DNA of 64,000 nucleotides from Gymnothorax reevesii. Taxonomy: Eukaryota > Chordata > Actinopteri > Anguilliformes > Muraenidae. Numbering within the stretch: the first letter of the stretch is position 1; each line of letters opens with the position of its first letter. Positions 21,670 to 33,149 of the stretch are shown here, in pieces. The notes under the pieces were generated by a model. That model worked only from the letters and a program-made list of their open reading frames with translations. It did no database searches and was not told the DNA's origin. The stretch spans positions 99,563,447 through 99,627,446 of the forward strand of contig CM056573.1 in assembly GCA_029721435.1 (NCBI GenBank), written 5' to 3'. A program made the position numbers and the translations under genes.

Positions 21670-22340
21670 TTCTGCTCATTGGAAAGACTATTTGATTCTC
21701 ATCCAGAGATGCAATTTGTAAAATTAGAAGGAGTGTTGGGGGTGTTAGAGGAGGGCCAGTACCTCTGTAGGGGGGGCTTGCCATGCCCTTCTCAGGACAG
21801 CTCGTCCTACATTGGCCTCACTCTGGCACTCAACTCTCACCTGCGCCTCCAAGTAGCTGTCGCACGTGAAGCGGGCACACCCCGGTAAATCGCTCTGGTA
21901 GGCGGAAAAAAAACCAGATGAGGGGTGTCAGTTGGGCTTTAAGCCCTCTGGCGTATTAGGCAGGACATGTCTGTCCCTAGCGTGTGAAGAGGGACCTTTC
22001 GGTGGACTTTGTGGATGATACCACTAGATTGGTTCAACGGTCAGGAAGGAGAGACCCAGCACCGCAGCCGCAGGATGTGTGAAGAGCATGGATAGACATG
22101 CAAGACGCCTGTGGTCATCCTGCTGCATCCTGGGCCTCCCCAGTCATCTCGGCCACGCCTTGCCACTGGACCAGGAGGTCAGGGAAGAGAGAGTGAAGCC
22201 GGTGTCCTGCGCAGCCACACATACCTCCCCACCAAGTTTCCCATTGATCCCTTCCGTGGTTCGGCAGAAGAATCAAAGTTAGTCAACACTGACGCCGCCG
22301 TGTGATCGCATAAGCTCCCTTCGGTACATCGGACCGTGTG
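21670..22340 (+). other. GC-rich block, unassigned (possible LINE 5' region)
   Basis: Markedly richer in G and C than its surroundings, with stretches such as CGGTAAATCGCTCTGGTAGG, GGACCTTTCGGTGGACTTTG and GATGATACCACTAGATTGG. The style recalls the 5' leader of a fish non-LTR retrotransposon, but I found no endonuclease or reverse-transcriptase motif after it. Short open frames (22079-22305) have no recognisable domain. Confidence 0.3.
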
Positions 22341-22344
22341 ACTT

Positions 22345-25300
22345 AAAAGGATCTGTTGAACATTAATGCCGCTGCTTGCCTAAGCAAACATCATGGCAAT
22401 GGTTTTTCCCAAAGTCTTTAGGTTTGATTTCAAGTTGGGATGTATGTGTAAGAAATCACCAGGTTAAAGCAAAGGGTAATTGATAAAAAAAATTCCCCTG
22501 AATGCAGTACGGCACAAAACATCTGTTTGCCCTCATCCAAATCAGGACCTGCGAATAAATCCAGATGGGCAGGGTCTGTGGTTTTAGGAAACAAAGTTTT
22601 CCAGGGGAAGAGCCACGACATAGCCAAGGTTATTTCCAGTAAGAATAATCTGGTTTTCATGAGCACGGATGTAGCTGCTTGTGCAGGTGGAGTCAGTGAA
22701 GGTCATTGCTGCTCAGCACAAATGGGTTGTGCGCCATCCCGCAGGGACATGAGCTCGCCACGGGCTCGCCAGCCACTCAAACTCACTCTCTGGTGCTTGT
22801 GATGTCATGAAATTAACCCATGACACTAACCTGTAAAAAGAGTCATATAACCTGTAGTGTATTCTTTTATATTTCTTCAAATAGTACTTTAATCCTGTCA
22901 AGACTGTTATGCACAATATATTTTGGCAATTCAAATTATGCCTGAAATCCTCAAGAGACAGTATTAATTTAAATTCTCATACGAGAAGCACAAAAAGTGC
23001 TTTAAAAGTGACACAAGTTAAAGAATTATCAACAGTACAGAACTCCATGCTTTTAAATTACTCTTTCAGCAGAATGATGTCAGCGGTGGTTGGACTGAAT
23101 CAATTACTTGGACCGAGGAGTAGGAAGACCTGAGCTTTATTATTCACATCATCAGTCAGACATGGTAATGCTGAAAAGGCAAGACAATGCTGATTGGCCA
23201 CCAGCGGTTGAGCAGTGGCGGAAAGAGTCCAGAGGTGCAGGCAGAGAGTCCGGTTTCAGCGTCAGAACCAAGGAGTCAATCCAAGAGGGAATGGGGATGT
23301 AGAGGCAAGGAATCATTCAGCAGGGGCAGGCAGGGACAGAAAAGAACTAAACAAGAGAGCTCCTTCAGCAGTCTGGTGATGAGAAAGCCTAAGACAGGCA
23401 GTAAGGGGAGACAAGGAAACAGTGTGGGAAAAGGACAAATGAGGAAACAAGACAAGTTACCAGTTTATAGATGTCCACAGCCAGGAATGCTAGAAACAGA
23501 CACACGGCCATGAGACATAACACAAAGAACATTCAAATGCTGATGAAACAATTACTACTACAACTCCACGGAGCGGAAGACTGCCTGAGAATAATGAAAA
23601 AAAAAAACTAGAACTGCAACAAAAAAAAAAACCTACTCAGAGTTCTATAACAGCAAAGAATTAAAAAAAAAAAAAAAAACTATGCTTCAAAGGATTAAAA
23701 GAATGAAGGGCACTGTGCTTTGTCAATGATGTGATTGCAAAAAAAAAAAGGCAAACCATCAAATACTCTGATATAAAGATGACACACTGCACCCCTTTTC
23801 AATAATATTCTTTTTTTTTAATTCTGCATTTCATGATGGTAATTCTCTGTCTCCTTCATGTCATTTCAGTTGAGATTTGTGCTTTCTCGCTCAAGCCATG
23901 CATTCACAATGAATGTTTTCCACTCCACTGGCCACACAGTAATAACACCAATCGAACACCAAGTATGTCTCACTGATGACAAATTGTAGCCTTTGGGCAC
24001 CTGGCATGCTGCAAGGGGAACTAATGCAGCAATAAATTGAAGCATTGTGCTGAGCGGCTGTGGACTCAGGCCACTTTTGGCTATTAGCTTAGCCCAGACT
24101 TGACCTTGCGACTGCATAGTGGTCGCAGCAGTGTTTATACAGTCCCCTACCCACTCAGTATCTCCTATTTACTTCTTGTACTCCTTCAAGGGTTTATATT
24201 AATATTGAATTATATAGATGGATATAAATTGCATGCTAGCACAAGTATTAATGATTATATTTAGACATAAATAGGCAATTAATTTCTGGTTAAATTCTTA
24301 ATGGATGCTCAAACACTGTGGTTGCTAGATCTGTGAGGACCTTAATTCTATGACGTTTATTAGCAAATCAAATAGCGGTTCACAAAATCTTGTGCATGAA
24401 TATTGCCTCCTCAGAAGGCGTTAATTAAAATTCTCAGAACAAAAGCTCAATGCTTTAAAGAGACATAATATGCAAAACTGTGAACTTTTTGTATAATGCC
24501 CATCAAGTTACTTAAGAGCGATAGTGGCACTGTCCCAGAATTAGTAACATTTAAGTGAAATGAAAAAGTCTGATAATGACAGCCCACAAAAACCTAACAT
24601 CTTTCGTCAGGATCAAAGTCAAAGCTGAGTTTTGGCAGGCACAGCCACTGAAGTTTGGGGCGTGAAAGTCAAACAATGGGTCCAAAAGAAAGAAAGAAAA
24701 ACAAACAGGTAAAAAAAAATGACGTTATCATTCAGCACTCGCTATTGTGTGGCCACAGCCCTCAATGCAGCAGTGTTGTTACTCTAAGCCAAGAATATCA
24801 CACACTAGGAGTCCAGTTACCCACTGGTTTACCACAGAGTGATCTCGTCCATAATACTGGAGGGTGCGGAAAGAGACACGGTCCAATCCCTTGTCCTGCT
24901 AAACCCTTCCCCTATAAGCCTTACCCCCCCAATAAGCTGGCAGTTCATCACCCTTAATGCAACACCATCCGCTTTTTAGGGACTGTTTATTTATAAAGGC
25001 TGTTTGAGTTCTTTTAACAATAAAAGAACGCTGGTAACTTTGCCAAGGTTTAGATGAGTCACAGATTAGAGAGAGAATAGATGAAAGGCAAATCAATTTT
25101 GGATCTTTTTTTTTTAGTGTACATCAAAAAGGAGGCTTTTCCCCACAAGTCAGTGGGAGTCCTTGGGGACAAAGCTGAAATTTCCTGGCAGCGGAGGGGT
25201 GGACACGCGGGCATTGCTGTGCGGACATCAAAGAAATAAGGCCGCTAGAATTAGAGACATGGCAAGACAGGAAGTTCTTATTTTCAGGGATATTCTTTCT

Positions 25301-26580
25301 TGTCACAGAGATGACACAGTAGGCCCGCTGAAGAGATGCAACATTTGGATAGGATTTATTGGTGACTTCAAACAATCTCAACTGTTTTTAAAATGTTACG
25401 TGTTCTTGTTTGAGAATGTAATGCTGTAACGGAAGCAACTAAATGGTTACTGAGATATTTGTTTAATTCATTTTTTGTATAAATAACACACTGGAGTACG
25501 CCCTTCCAGCATTAAAGTTTAATTAGATGTTACATGTTTTTCATTCAGTGTGTTGTGGAAATCAATAGGAATCTTATCACAATTTACAACTGCATGTTCA
25601 CAAACTGGCCCTAAAAAATTCTGGAGGGCCTTTTCATCTTTAAATGTCAGATAAAAATCGTACACAGAACATTTGAAAGGATGCAGGTGCTGATCATAAT
25701 AAAAGCATTACCGAAATCGGTGCCCCCTCTATTATATTTCCAGGACATTCCAGTTTAGAATGTTGAATTCCCTGCTGCCTTCAATTGTTCAGCCATTTTG
25801 CATTCCTCCTCAGTTAGAACAATAGTCGTCTAGTTTGAAACGAAACTGGAAAGCAAGGCTGCAGGTATATCCTGTCAAGCTAGATCAAAAACAGGTCAAG
25901 CTCCTTAGGTGATACTGCCAGTAACCGGTCTTTCAAATGTGTTTTATAAATGAGGGAAAAGGCTGCATTTGTGACTCTGAACCTTAATGCAACAAATAGG
26001 CCAAAGCTTCATTGTGTCTGCAAAATGCTGTCAGAATCATTGCTGAGTTTTTACCATGGAAGAATATATTTTTAAAAAGTAATTTAATCGTTTTCAAAAT
26101 TATTGAGCGATTATGCTACTCCTGAATAACTGACTAATAGTTGTCGTTGATTCCAAATTACATTGATAATTGTTGACAGGTCAGTTACCTTCTTGCGTCA
26201 CATGAAGGGACAAAATAAACTGCCAAACAGCCTGAGGGCATTTGACCCAGAGTTTCGCTTTTGGATGAAAGAAAAACATTCTTAAGGTTAAGTAAATTCT
26301 CAGATCCAATCAAAAAGAAATGAAAGAAATAAATGCAGGTTTGATGTGGCCAGTAAACAATGAGACATTGGAAGCAATTTACGAGTTTCACAATAATTAA
26401 AGACAACTTTTCTTTGTTTATGTACCCAGAGCCACGCTGTTTGAAAACATGGTGCTGAAATGCTTAGATGTTTAAGGAAGTTTTCTGTCAGTGTGATAAA
26501 ACTCAAAACTCTGGAGTAGAATCAGAAAGAGGTAAGATGGCCATACGTTGGCTTTCTTGCTGTGCAGTTTGCTTGTTTAG
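22345..26580. other. No gene recognised; A-rich low complexity at 23595-23745
   Basis: Four kilobases with no supportable gene. Several poly-A runs occur at 23598, 23620, 23662 and 23738, perhaps retroposon tails. The region 25125-25380 has balanced composition and could be conserved non-coding DNA, but that needs comparison. Confidence 0.5.
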
Positions 26581-26583
26581 GTT

Positions 26584-26646
26584 TCAATTTAATTTTAGAA
26601 GCTTTATAGGCGGAATACTTTCCCATTCTTGCTTGATGTACAACTT
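26584..26646 (-). mobile_element. Small Tc1 family A fragment
   Basis: TTTTAGAAGCTTTATAGGCG followed by GAATACTTTCCCATTCTTG matches 4565-4605 in the family A copy: the minus-strand region encoding [14 protein letters not shown]. It is cut off at 26646 by the 3' side of the Gypsy element. Confidence 0.7.
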
Positions 26647-26689
26647 CACCCCCCCTCCTCTAAGGAACAGCTCCAGAAGTCCCCAAGGA

Positions 26690-26870
26690 ACCCCGTGCGA
26701 GGGGTCCAGAATATCTCGCAAAGGGACCCAGCAGCGCTCCTCGGGACCATATCCTTCCCAGTCCATGAGGAACTGGACCCCTCGACCTACATGGCTCTCA
26801 GCAAGAATGCGGCACACGGTGTAAACCAGCCCCCTCCACCATTCGTGGTGGCGGTGGAGGTGTGTCGGCA
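26690..26870 (-). pseudogene. Gypsy integrase C-terminal chromodomain
   Basis: The minus strand reads [19 protein letters not shown] then [15 protein letters not shown] and RDILDPS, a recognisable chromodomain (aromatic residues plus the W.GY....WVP signature). In chromoviruses this module reads histone marks and guides integration. The frame runs on past the domain into the adjacent Tc1 fragment, which is fortuitous. It is joined to the integrase through a frameshift near 26870. Confidence 0.85.
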
Positions 26871-27900
26871 GGTGCCAGGACGCTAGTGCTAACCGGCTTA
26901 ATCCGAGAGACATGGAATGACGGATGAATGCGTAAAAATCTCAGGAGCTTCAACTGGACCGTGACCGGATTGATCTTCCACACAATTTTGAATGGGCCGA
27001 TATAGCAAGGCACCAGTTTTCGGGATTCTACCTTCAAGGGGAGGTCCCGAGTAGACAGCAAAGCTCTCTGCCCAACCCGATAAGACGGGGACAAATGACG
27101 CCTTCTATCAGTGAATGATTTTTGTTTGCGCCCCGAACGCAACAGCAAAGAATGGACCTTAGTCCAAACCGACCGACAGTGACAAAAAAACTGCTTGACT
27201 GAGGGAATCTCGGAATAGTTCTCAGTCTCCGGAAATAGTGGGTGTGGGTAACCCACTTGGGCCTCAAACGGGGAAAGCCCCATGGAGGAATTACACAGAG
27301 AGTTATGGGAATATTCGGCCCAGGCTAAAAATCGACTCCACAACGAGGGATTATCCGCCGCTAAACATCGAAGAGTGTTTTCTAGAGACTGATTAGTTAG
27401 TTCCGTCTGCCCATTGGTCTCCGGGTTGGTCTCACTGTGGCACCCAATTGCTTACAAAAGGCCTGCCAGAATCTGGACGTAAATTGAGAGCCTCGGTCAG
27501 AGACGACATCTTGCGGAAGCCCATGTAATCAGAACACATTGTTCACCACAAGATGCGCTGTCTCCCCGTGCCAAAGGCAGCTTTGGTAGCGCGACAAAAT
27601 GAGCCGCTTTAGAAAAACGGTCAACCACTGCCAAAATGACAGTGTTGCCGTTAGATACAGGCAACCCTGTACTAAAATCGAGCGCAATATGCGACTAAGG
27701 GTGCCTGGGAACAGGCAAAGGTCGCAGCAGACCAGAGGGAGGGAGGTGGGAAGTCTTATTCCTGGAACATGCGCCACAGGCAGCAAAAAACTCCCGAATG
27801 TCCTTCATCATATCTGGCCACCAAAATGTTGGGCAAGGAACTGCTTGGTCCGATGGGCCCCCAGGTGCCCAGCCAAGCGGGAAGAGTGTCCCCACTGAAG
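26798..27900 (-). pseudogene. Gypsy integrase relic
   Basis: The N-terminal zinc-binding part is at about 27900-27750 (GHLGAHRT supplies the His pair side; [10 protein letters not shown] the Cys pair). The catalytic core follows: HIALDF (first Asp, about 27670-27690), SDRGS (second Asp, about 27495), and PETNGQTE (final Glu, about 27410). Then comes the conserved WAEYSHNSL...GLSPFEAQVGYP segment (27200-27330) and a GPFKI..INPVTVQL stretch of the GPY/F type. At least three frameshifts separate these pieces, so no integrase is made. Confidence 0.85.
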
Positions 27901-28036
27901 GACCCTCGACCTAACCCCAAGCGGAACAACTAAACAGCCAGGAGGCTCCTCCCCAGGACCGGGATCGGATTTCAACACCTCCTGAACTACCGCCTTAATC
28001 TCCCATTGAATGGGTGCCGCAATCTGCGCAGAAGAA

Positions 28037-28453
28037 TTAACAGGCGCGATCATAAATTTTTGACAGGGCATCAGGCTTAATATTTTTAGAGCCCGGGCGA
28101 TATGGGAGCGTGAAATCAAAGCAGTTAAAGAACAATGATAATCTCGCCTGCCGGGAATTACGCCGCTTGGTTTGCTGAATATATTGGAGGTTTTTATGGT
28201 CGGTCCAAACCACAAAAGGGTGCTCAGCTCCCTCCAACCAGTGGTGCCACTCCTTGAGGGCCAGCTTGACCGCTAATAACTCCCGGTTACCAATACTATA
28301 ATTGCGTTCTGCGGCGGACAAAGATCGGGAGAAGTACGCGCTTGGGTGAAGCTTATCATCCCAACGAGGGCGCTGGGACAAAATAGCACCCATGCCCACC
28401 TCCGAGGCATCTACCTCCACAACAAATGGGATGGAGGGATCGAGCAAAACCAA
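28037..28453 (-). pseudogene. Gypsy RNase H domain (locally open)
   Basis: A 138-codon open stretch encoding RNase H fused behind reverse transcriptase: [17 protein letters not shown] (first acidic residue), [20 protein letters not shown] (Glu) and [14 protein letters not shown] (Asp). [13 protein letters not shown] then starts the linker to integrase. It would degrade the RNA strand during reverse transcription. This is the best-preserved part of the polyprotein, but it is isolated by frameshifts on both sides. Confidence 0.9.
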
Positions 28454-28589
28454 AATAGGCTCTGAGCTAAAACGTCTTTTTAATTCCTGAAAGGCAGCAT
28501 CAGCTGCAGGAGACCAAAAAAACGCTGAGGAGGCATTCCTTTAAGTGGGCGCAATAATGGGGGCAGCAACCGCGCTAAAATTACGGATA

Positions 28590-29642
28590 AACCACCTATA
28601 AGAATTCGCAAAGCCCAGAAAGCGTTGGACCTCTTTCACGCTTCCTGACCGCAGCCATGTCCGGGTCCATACGCACCGTCCCCTTAGAATCAATAAAGCC
28701 TAAGAAGGAGACAGTTTGGGCGTGACAAACAAACTTTTCGGCTTTAACACAAAGTTTGGCTTTGAGCAGGGCTTCAAGTACGCGTCTGACGTGTTGTTTG
28801 TGTTCCAAGAGTGTTGAAGAAAAAAATCTAAATGTCTTCAAGATAAACAAAGACGAATTTCTCCAACATCTCTCGGACGTCATTAACGAATGCCTGGAAC
28901 ACCGAGGGGGCGTTAACAAGCCTGAACGGTAAGACTCAATATTCGTAGTGCCTGTCATGAGTGTTAAAAGCCGTTTTCCATTGGTCCCCTTCTCGAATGC
29001 GAATCAAATTTTACGCATTGCAAAGATCTAGCTTCGTAAAAAATGACGCCTCCTGCAGACGTTCAAACGCGGAGTTCATTAACAGAAGGGGGTATCGATT
29101 TTTAATGGTAATTTTATTCAGACCCCTATAATCAATGTAGGGTCTCAGACTGCCATCCTTTTTCCCCACAAAAAAAATCCTGCTCCGGCAGGAGACGTGG
29201 ACGGTCGAATAAAACCATTGGCGAGAGCCTCTTGAATATATTCTCGCATAGCCCTTCGCTCAGGTCCTGATAGCGAATATAGCGAACCCCTAGGCGGAGT
29301 TGTCCTAGGATAGAGATTAATTTCACAAACGTAAGGACGGTGAGGAGGTAATGTAGATGCTCGTCGTTGACTACAAACCTCAGGAAGATGAACGTAATCC
29401 CTGGGAACATACGAAAACAAGTCAAAGTTCAGGGTATCCCTAAATTCCTTACCCTGCTCAGAATCGAATGACTCTGAGACTGATTCCGAATCGCTTAACG
29501 CTTCCAAAAGGTAATCGTCCTCTGGCTGTCGCCAGTCAAATTGAGGATCCCATTCCAACCCTTCCATTGCCCCTTTTTGTAGTCTAGGAGGGTGCGGTAA
29601 GATAACCTTCTCACACTCGCTCTTGGCGTCAGCCTGCCCCAT
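28590..29642 (-). pseudogene. Gypsy reverse transcriptase relic
   Basis: The N-terminal part (about 29145-29400) has [34 protein letters not shown] and [16 protein letters not shown]. The first catalytic Asp survives in TKLDL (29023-29034). The YxDD box at 28834-28845 reads YLED: the first of the paired Asp is Glu, and a stop follows two codons later. HKQHVRRVLEALLKAKLCVK and AQTVSFLGF mark the thumb side. Frameshifts at several points plus the altered catalytic box make it inactive. Confidence 0.88.
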
Positions 29643-29748
29643 CGCATGACGTCCGAAAGAACCGTTCTCATTAGTTCTACAATGAGAATTACTCTTCGGA
29701 CCCCAGGGGACGATAGGATTAATCTGTTCTCCCCAACTGATAAAAGGT

Positions 29749-30048
29749 TCATGTTACCGCAACCAGGAATGCCCTAAAAGGAAAAGTGGGGGACCTGATA
29801 ATAAAAAACCGAATCTCCTCAGAGTGGCTACCAAAGGTAATGAACATTTTTAGTGGTTCCGAAACTTTGGTTATAACTCCCGTTCCCAGCGGGCGACCGT
29901 CCAAAGTTCTTACAGAGCATGATTGTGAAAGCGTAACAGTGGGAACGGAGTGCTTCCTAGCCCACTTCATGTCCATGAAACGATCAACTGCGCCCGAGTC
30001 CACGACAGCTTCAATAGTAAATCTCTTGCTCCCCATAGTAAGTTCCAC
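29749..30048 (-). pseudogene. Gypsy aspartic protease remnant
   Basis: An open 99-codon stretch containing EAVVDSGAVDRFMD; DSGA (29989-30000) is the aspartic protease active site in its DSG form. VRTLDGRPLGTGVI and FFIIRSPTFPFRAFL follow, the second being in the place of the usual hydrophobic ILG-type motif. It would cut the Gag-Pol polyprotein. It lies between gag and reverse transcriptase as expected. Confidence 0.82.
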
Positions 30049-30129
30049 AGGGATTAGGGTTCAGAAAGGAAATTGAGTCTGCCCCTCCAGCGCCCCCTGA
30101 ATCGCTAGAGGGGTTTTCTGTTTCCCCCG

Positions 30130-31078
30130 AAGCTAGGGCAAAGTGGATGGATATGACTCGGCTTATGAGAATGAAAGCAGATTACTCCTCTGTGAATAGG
30201 TCTCTTAGTCTGACGGTCAAACAAACCATCAACTTACATGGGCTCAACCAGAATAGAATCTTTAATGGGTGGAATAGGAGGTGCATATTCGCCACTAAAA
30301 ATTTTAGCCTCATTGTCAGTGATCTATTTAGCTTCTCCCTGTTACGTTCACGTACGCGGTTGTCGATTCGCACCGCAGTATGAGCTAAAGAGTCTAAAGT
30401 CCCCAGCATGTCCGTAATCACCTCCGTAAGGGCATGGCTAAATACAGTCATCAGAGGAGCCTCCGGCCAGCCTGTCTCTGCGGCCAGAGAATGAAAAGCA
30501 ATAGAAAACTCAGCTGCGCTTTCTTTGCCCTGTTTAAGGTGCATTAAACGCGTAGCTGTGTCTTGACCATAAATGTCTTGATTGAATACAGACACCATCT
30601 CCCTAACAAGGGCCTCTACAGAATTTACGGCCGGTGAGCTTGATCTGATTAGTGGGCCGACCCAATTGAGCGCTGTGCCGGCCAACAGGGATAATATAAA
30701 TGCAGCCCAAGAATCCTCATTAACAAAACGTGACGGCTGAGCCTTAAAAAATATTTCACACTAGGCGATAAAATCTTAACACTTTCCGGCCTCGCCACTA
30801 TATCTTTGGGGCAGTGGTAACTTAGGATCTCGAGGAGGATGTATGGACGATGCTTCTGCAACTTTTTGTGAAGCTTGTGACGTTAAAGATTTAATACTGT
30901 CGGAGAAGTCTAACAGAATGCTCTGCTGATTCTGAAGAGTGGTCTCTTGCTGGTGTAGTCTCTAAACAAGTTCAAATCGTTGATTGCAAAAAATTGAAAG
31001 TGATTGAGCTAACCCAGCCATCATCTCTTGTTGGCAGGCGATAGCCCTCTTAATTTTAGCCACCGCTGGCATCTCCAT
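30130..31078 (-). pseudogene. Gypsy gag relic with broken zinc knuckle
   Basis: The start ATG is at 31076-31078 (MEMPAVAKIKRAIACQQEMM); codon 39 is TAG (30962-30964). The capsid-like core reads ATRLMHLKQGKESAAEFSIA and FHSLAAETGWPEAPL (30400-30560), typical of retrotransposon Gag. Near the C-terminus a CCHC knuckle at 30138-30179 has Cys-x2-Ser-x4-His-x4-Cys: the second metal-binding Cys is Ser. Frameshifts occur near 30660 and 30200. The protein would form the particle and bind RNA. Confidence 0.82.
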
Positions 31079-31172
31079 GGTGGCTAGAGTGTCCTGTGAT
31101 GGCTGCTGGAAGTGGACGCCAAGAGCAGCGGCCAGAAATAAAAGGCAAAACTCACAGCGTGCTGAGAGACTA

Positions 31173-32071
31173 AAAACAGATTGAAACTAGAACGGGCACT
31201 CAGTAGAGCGCATACCTTCGCCGACGCCACTGAATCCCTCGCCACTGGCGTTGGTTTCATGCCGATCGGATGAAAATTGACCAAGATATGGCCGAAAGTC
31301 GGTTTTGACCTTTTCGTGGCCTTGACCTTGACCTTTGACCCGATCACTCCCAAAATCTAATCGATTGATCCTCAGGTCATGCCAAATCAACTCACCAAAT
31401 TTTATGAAATTCCGTTTTGTACTTTTTGAGTTATTCGATACACATACATACACACAAACAAACTAGAACGGGCACTCGGTAGAGCGCATACCTTCGCCAA
31501 CGCCACTGAATCCCTCGCCACTGGCGTTGGTTTCATGCCGATCGGATAAAAATTGACCGAGATATGGCCGAAAGTCGGTTTTGACCTTTTCGTGGCCTTG
31601 ACCTTGACCTTTGACCCGATCACTCCCAAAATCTAATCGATTGATCCTCAGGTCATGCCAAATCAACCCACCAAATTTTATGAAATTCCGTTTGGCACTT
31701 TTTGAGTTATTCGATACACATACATACACACAGACAGACACACAAACAAACTAGAACGGGCACTCGGTAGAGCGCATACCTTCGCCGACGCCACTGAATC
31801 CCTCGCCACTGGCGTTGGTTTCATGACGATCGAATAAAAATTGACCGAGATATGGCCGAAAGTCGGTTTTGACCTTTTCGTGGCCTTGACCTTGACCTTT
31901 GACCCGATCACTCCCAAAATCTAATCGATTGATCCTCAGGTCATGCCAAATCAACCCACCAAATTTTATGAAATTCCGTTCGATACTTTTTGAGTTATTC
32001 GATACACATAGACAGACACACAAACAAATAAATACACGGGGATCAAAATAGTCGCTGGCGAAGGTAATAAC
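31173..32071 (+). mobile_element. Three tandem tRNA-like SINE units inserted in the Gypsy leader
   Basis: Three head-to-tail units start CTAGAACGGGCACTC at 31187, 31463 and 31751 (periods 276 and 288 bp). GGGCACTCGGTAGAGCGC resembles a tRNA A box and GGTTTCATGCC a degenerate B box; each unit ends with a CACATACA/ACACAAACA simple tail, and the last with CTGGCGAAGGTAATA. GAGACTA flanks the whole block at 31166-31172 and 32072-32078, like a target duplication. Units are nearly identical, so the array is young. The SINE assignment is inference from the box-like motifs. Confidence 0.7.
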
Positions 32072-32415
32072 GAGACTAGCGCTACCAACGGACCTGACGC
32101 CGTCTGTGGTAGAAAAACAGGCGAGCTCGAGAAAACCAAAAGAGAAGGGAAATAAACCGACGATTCCCTTACTCACTAACACTGATCCTGTTATGGAGCT
32201 AAGTCCCTGACAATACTCTCTCTAGAGACTTTACTGGCTGAAGCACCAAAGAAACACTGACACTCTAGCAACGAGAGCGAGGGAGAACAGGAGCTTAAAT
32301 AGAGTCCGTGTAACGCCCCCAATAAATGCTAGCTGGTCCAGGAATCCGATTGGGCACAAAACAATATCGTCCCAGACGAGAGCAAAAAAGCTCTCAATAC
32401 CTCCAAACCATGACA
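32072..32415 (-). mobile_element. Gypsy 5' LTR (single remaining LTR)
   Basis: On the minus strand it starts TGTCATGGTTTGGAGG at 32415 and contains a TATA-like TATTTAAG (about 32294-32301), consistent with a Pol II LTR promoter driving gag. The 3' boundary is uncertain because a SINE-like block inserted in or just after it. No second LTR is found in the window, so the terminal TG is the only boundary evidence. Confidence 0.6.
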
Positions 32416-32499
32416 GTAGATGACCAAAACGAAACACAATTCCGACACCAAGCTACTGAATGAGCTTGTTGCAAGAACACACAAACAGTGTAAGCGCTT

Positions 32500-33030
32500 A
32501 TGTGCAGCTAGGGACTCAATAACTTGTACCGGAAAGAATTCAATACCAAATCTCCATATTTTTTCAGCTTCGGCTTTTTAAAGATGGATAGAATTCCGCC
32601 ACGGCAATGCAGAGCAATCGTCTGTGATACCAGACACGTCATAGCTTGTGTGTTTCGCGATTGCCTTGACTGCGGTAGCATCAGAGAGCTAGACCACACA
32701 ATGGCAAAGCACCGCGCTGACCCCGATCATGAATAAGTAAAAAGATTGTCTCACAGCTGCTGTTAACAAATCCAAACACGCACCCCAAGCTCTGCAAAAT
32801 CTACACCTGGTCTAGCCTAACTGCAACTTAATATCAGCCCAACTTTGCAGACACATACAACGCCTCTCCGGTTAGCTTTAATTGTTGCAGCTATGGTCAG
32901 GTAACGTCATGATAAACGATCACCTTGATGCTAACCAAAATTACACAAGCATACCAATCAGAAGTACTACCTATGAGTTAACCAAGAGCATTTTTAAGTA
33001 ACACTGCATGCAAACTAACATGCGGGAATG
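32500..33030 (+). repeat. Interspersed repeat R32 (copy 1)
   Basis: Shares long similarity with 49590-50030 and with 50210-50560. Common landmarks are GGAAAGAATT, GCAATGCAGAG.AATCGT, TACC.GACACGT, AGCATCAGAGAGCT, CACC(C)CAAGCT.TGCAAAA, ACACAAGCATACC.ATCAGAA and GTTAACCA.GAGCATTTTTAA. In the other copies it sits against MITE termini of the GCGAAAC type. No domain is recognised in short frames such as 32584-32736. Confidence 0.75.
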
Positions 33031-33149
33031 ACCCAGCGTTCATATCAACGACAGAGATGAACACTGAAATACAAATTTATAAAGTTAAATAAATATTGAA
33101 TATTTTTTGAAGCGCAATGCCCAAATACTTACAGCTCTCTCATCAACAG

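Larger units (their letters stand above)
26647..32415 (-). mobile_element. Ty3/Gypsy chromovirus-type LTR retrotransposon, 3'-truncated
   Basis: Read on the minus strand: 5' LTR (32415 to about 32072), leader with a SINE-like insertion, gag (31078), protease, reverse transcriptase, RNase H, integrase, and a chromodomain ending near 26690. Domain order (RT-RH-IN) and the chromodomain place it in the Ty3/Gypsy chromovirus group, similar to Sushi-type fish elements. Every coding region is frameshifted or has stops. The 3' LTR is missing: sequence passes directly into a Tc1 scrap at 26646. Without the 0.9-kb SINE-like insert it is about 4.9 kb long. Confidence 0.9.

Noticed and set aside
22079..22305. 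Two overlapping plus-strand frames in the GC-rich block
   Set aside because: Short, no motif; high GC reduces stop frequency.
26584..26646. Gypsy chromodomain protein extending into [15 protein letters not shown]
   Set aside because: The tail is transposase sequence from a Tc1 scrap; the fusion is accidental read-through at the truncation point.
31751..32182. 143-codon minus-strand frame and its near-identical shorter versions at 31187 and 31463
   Set aside because: They are antisense readings of the tandem SINE units and repeat with the unit period.
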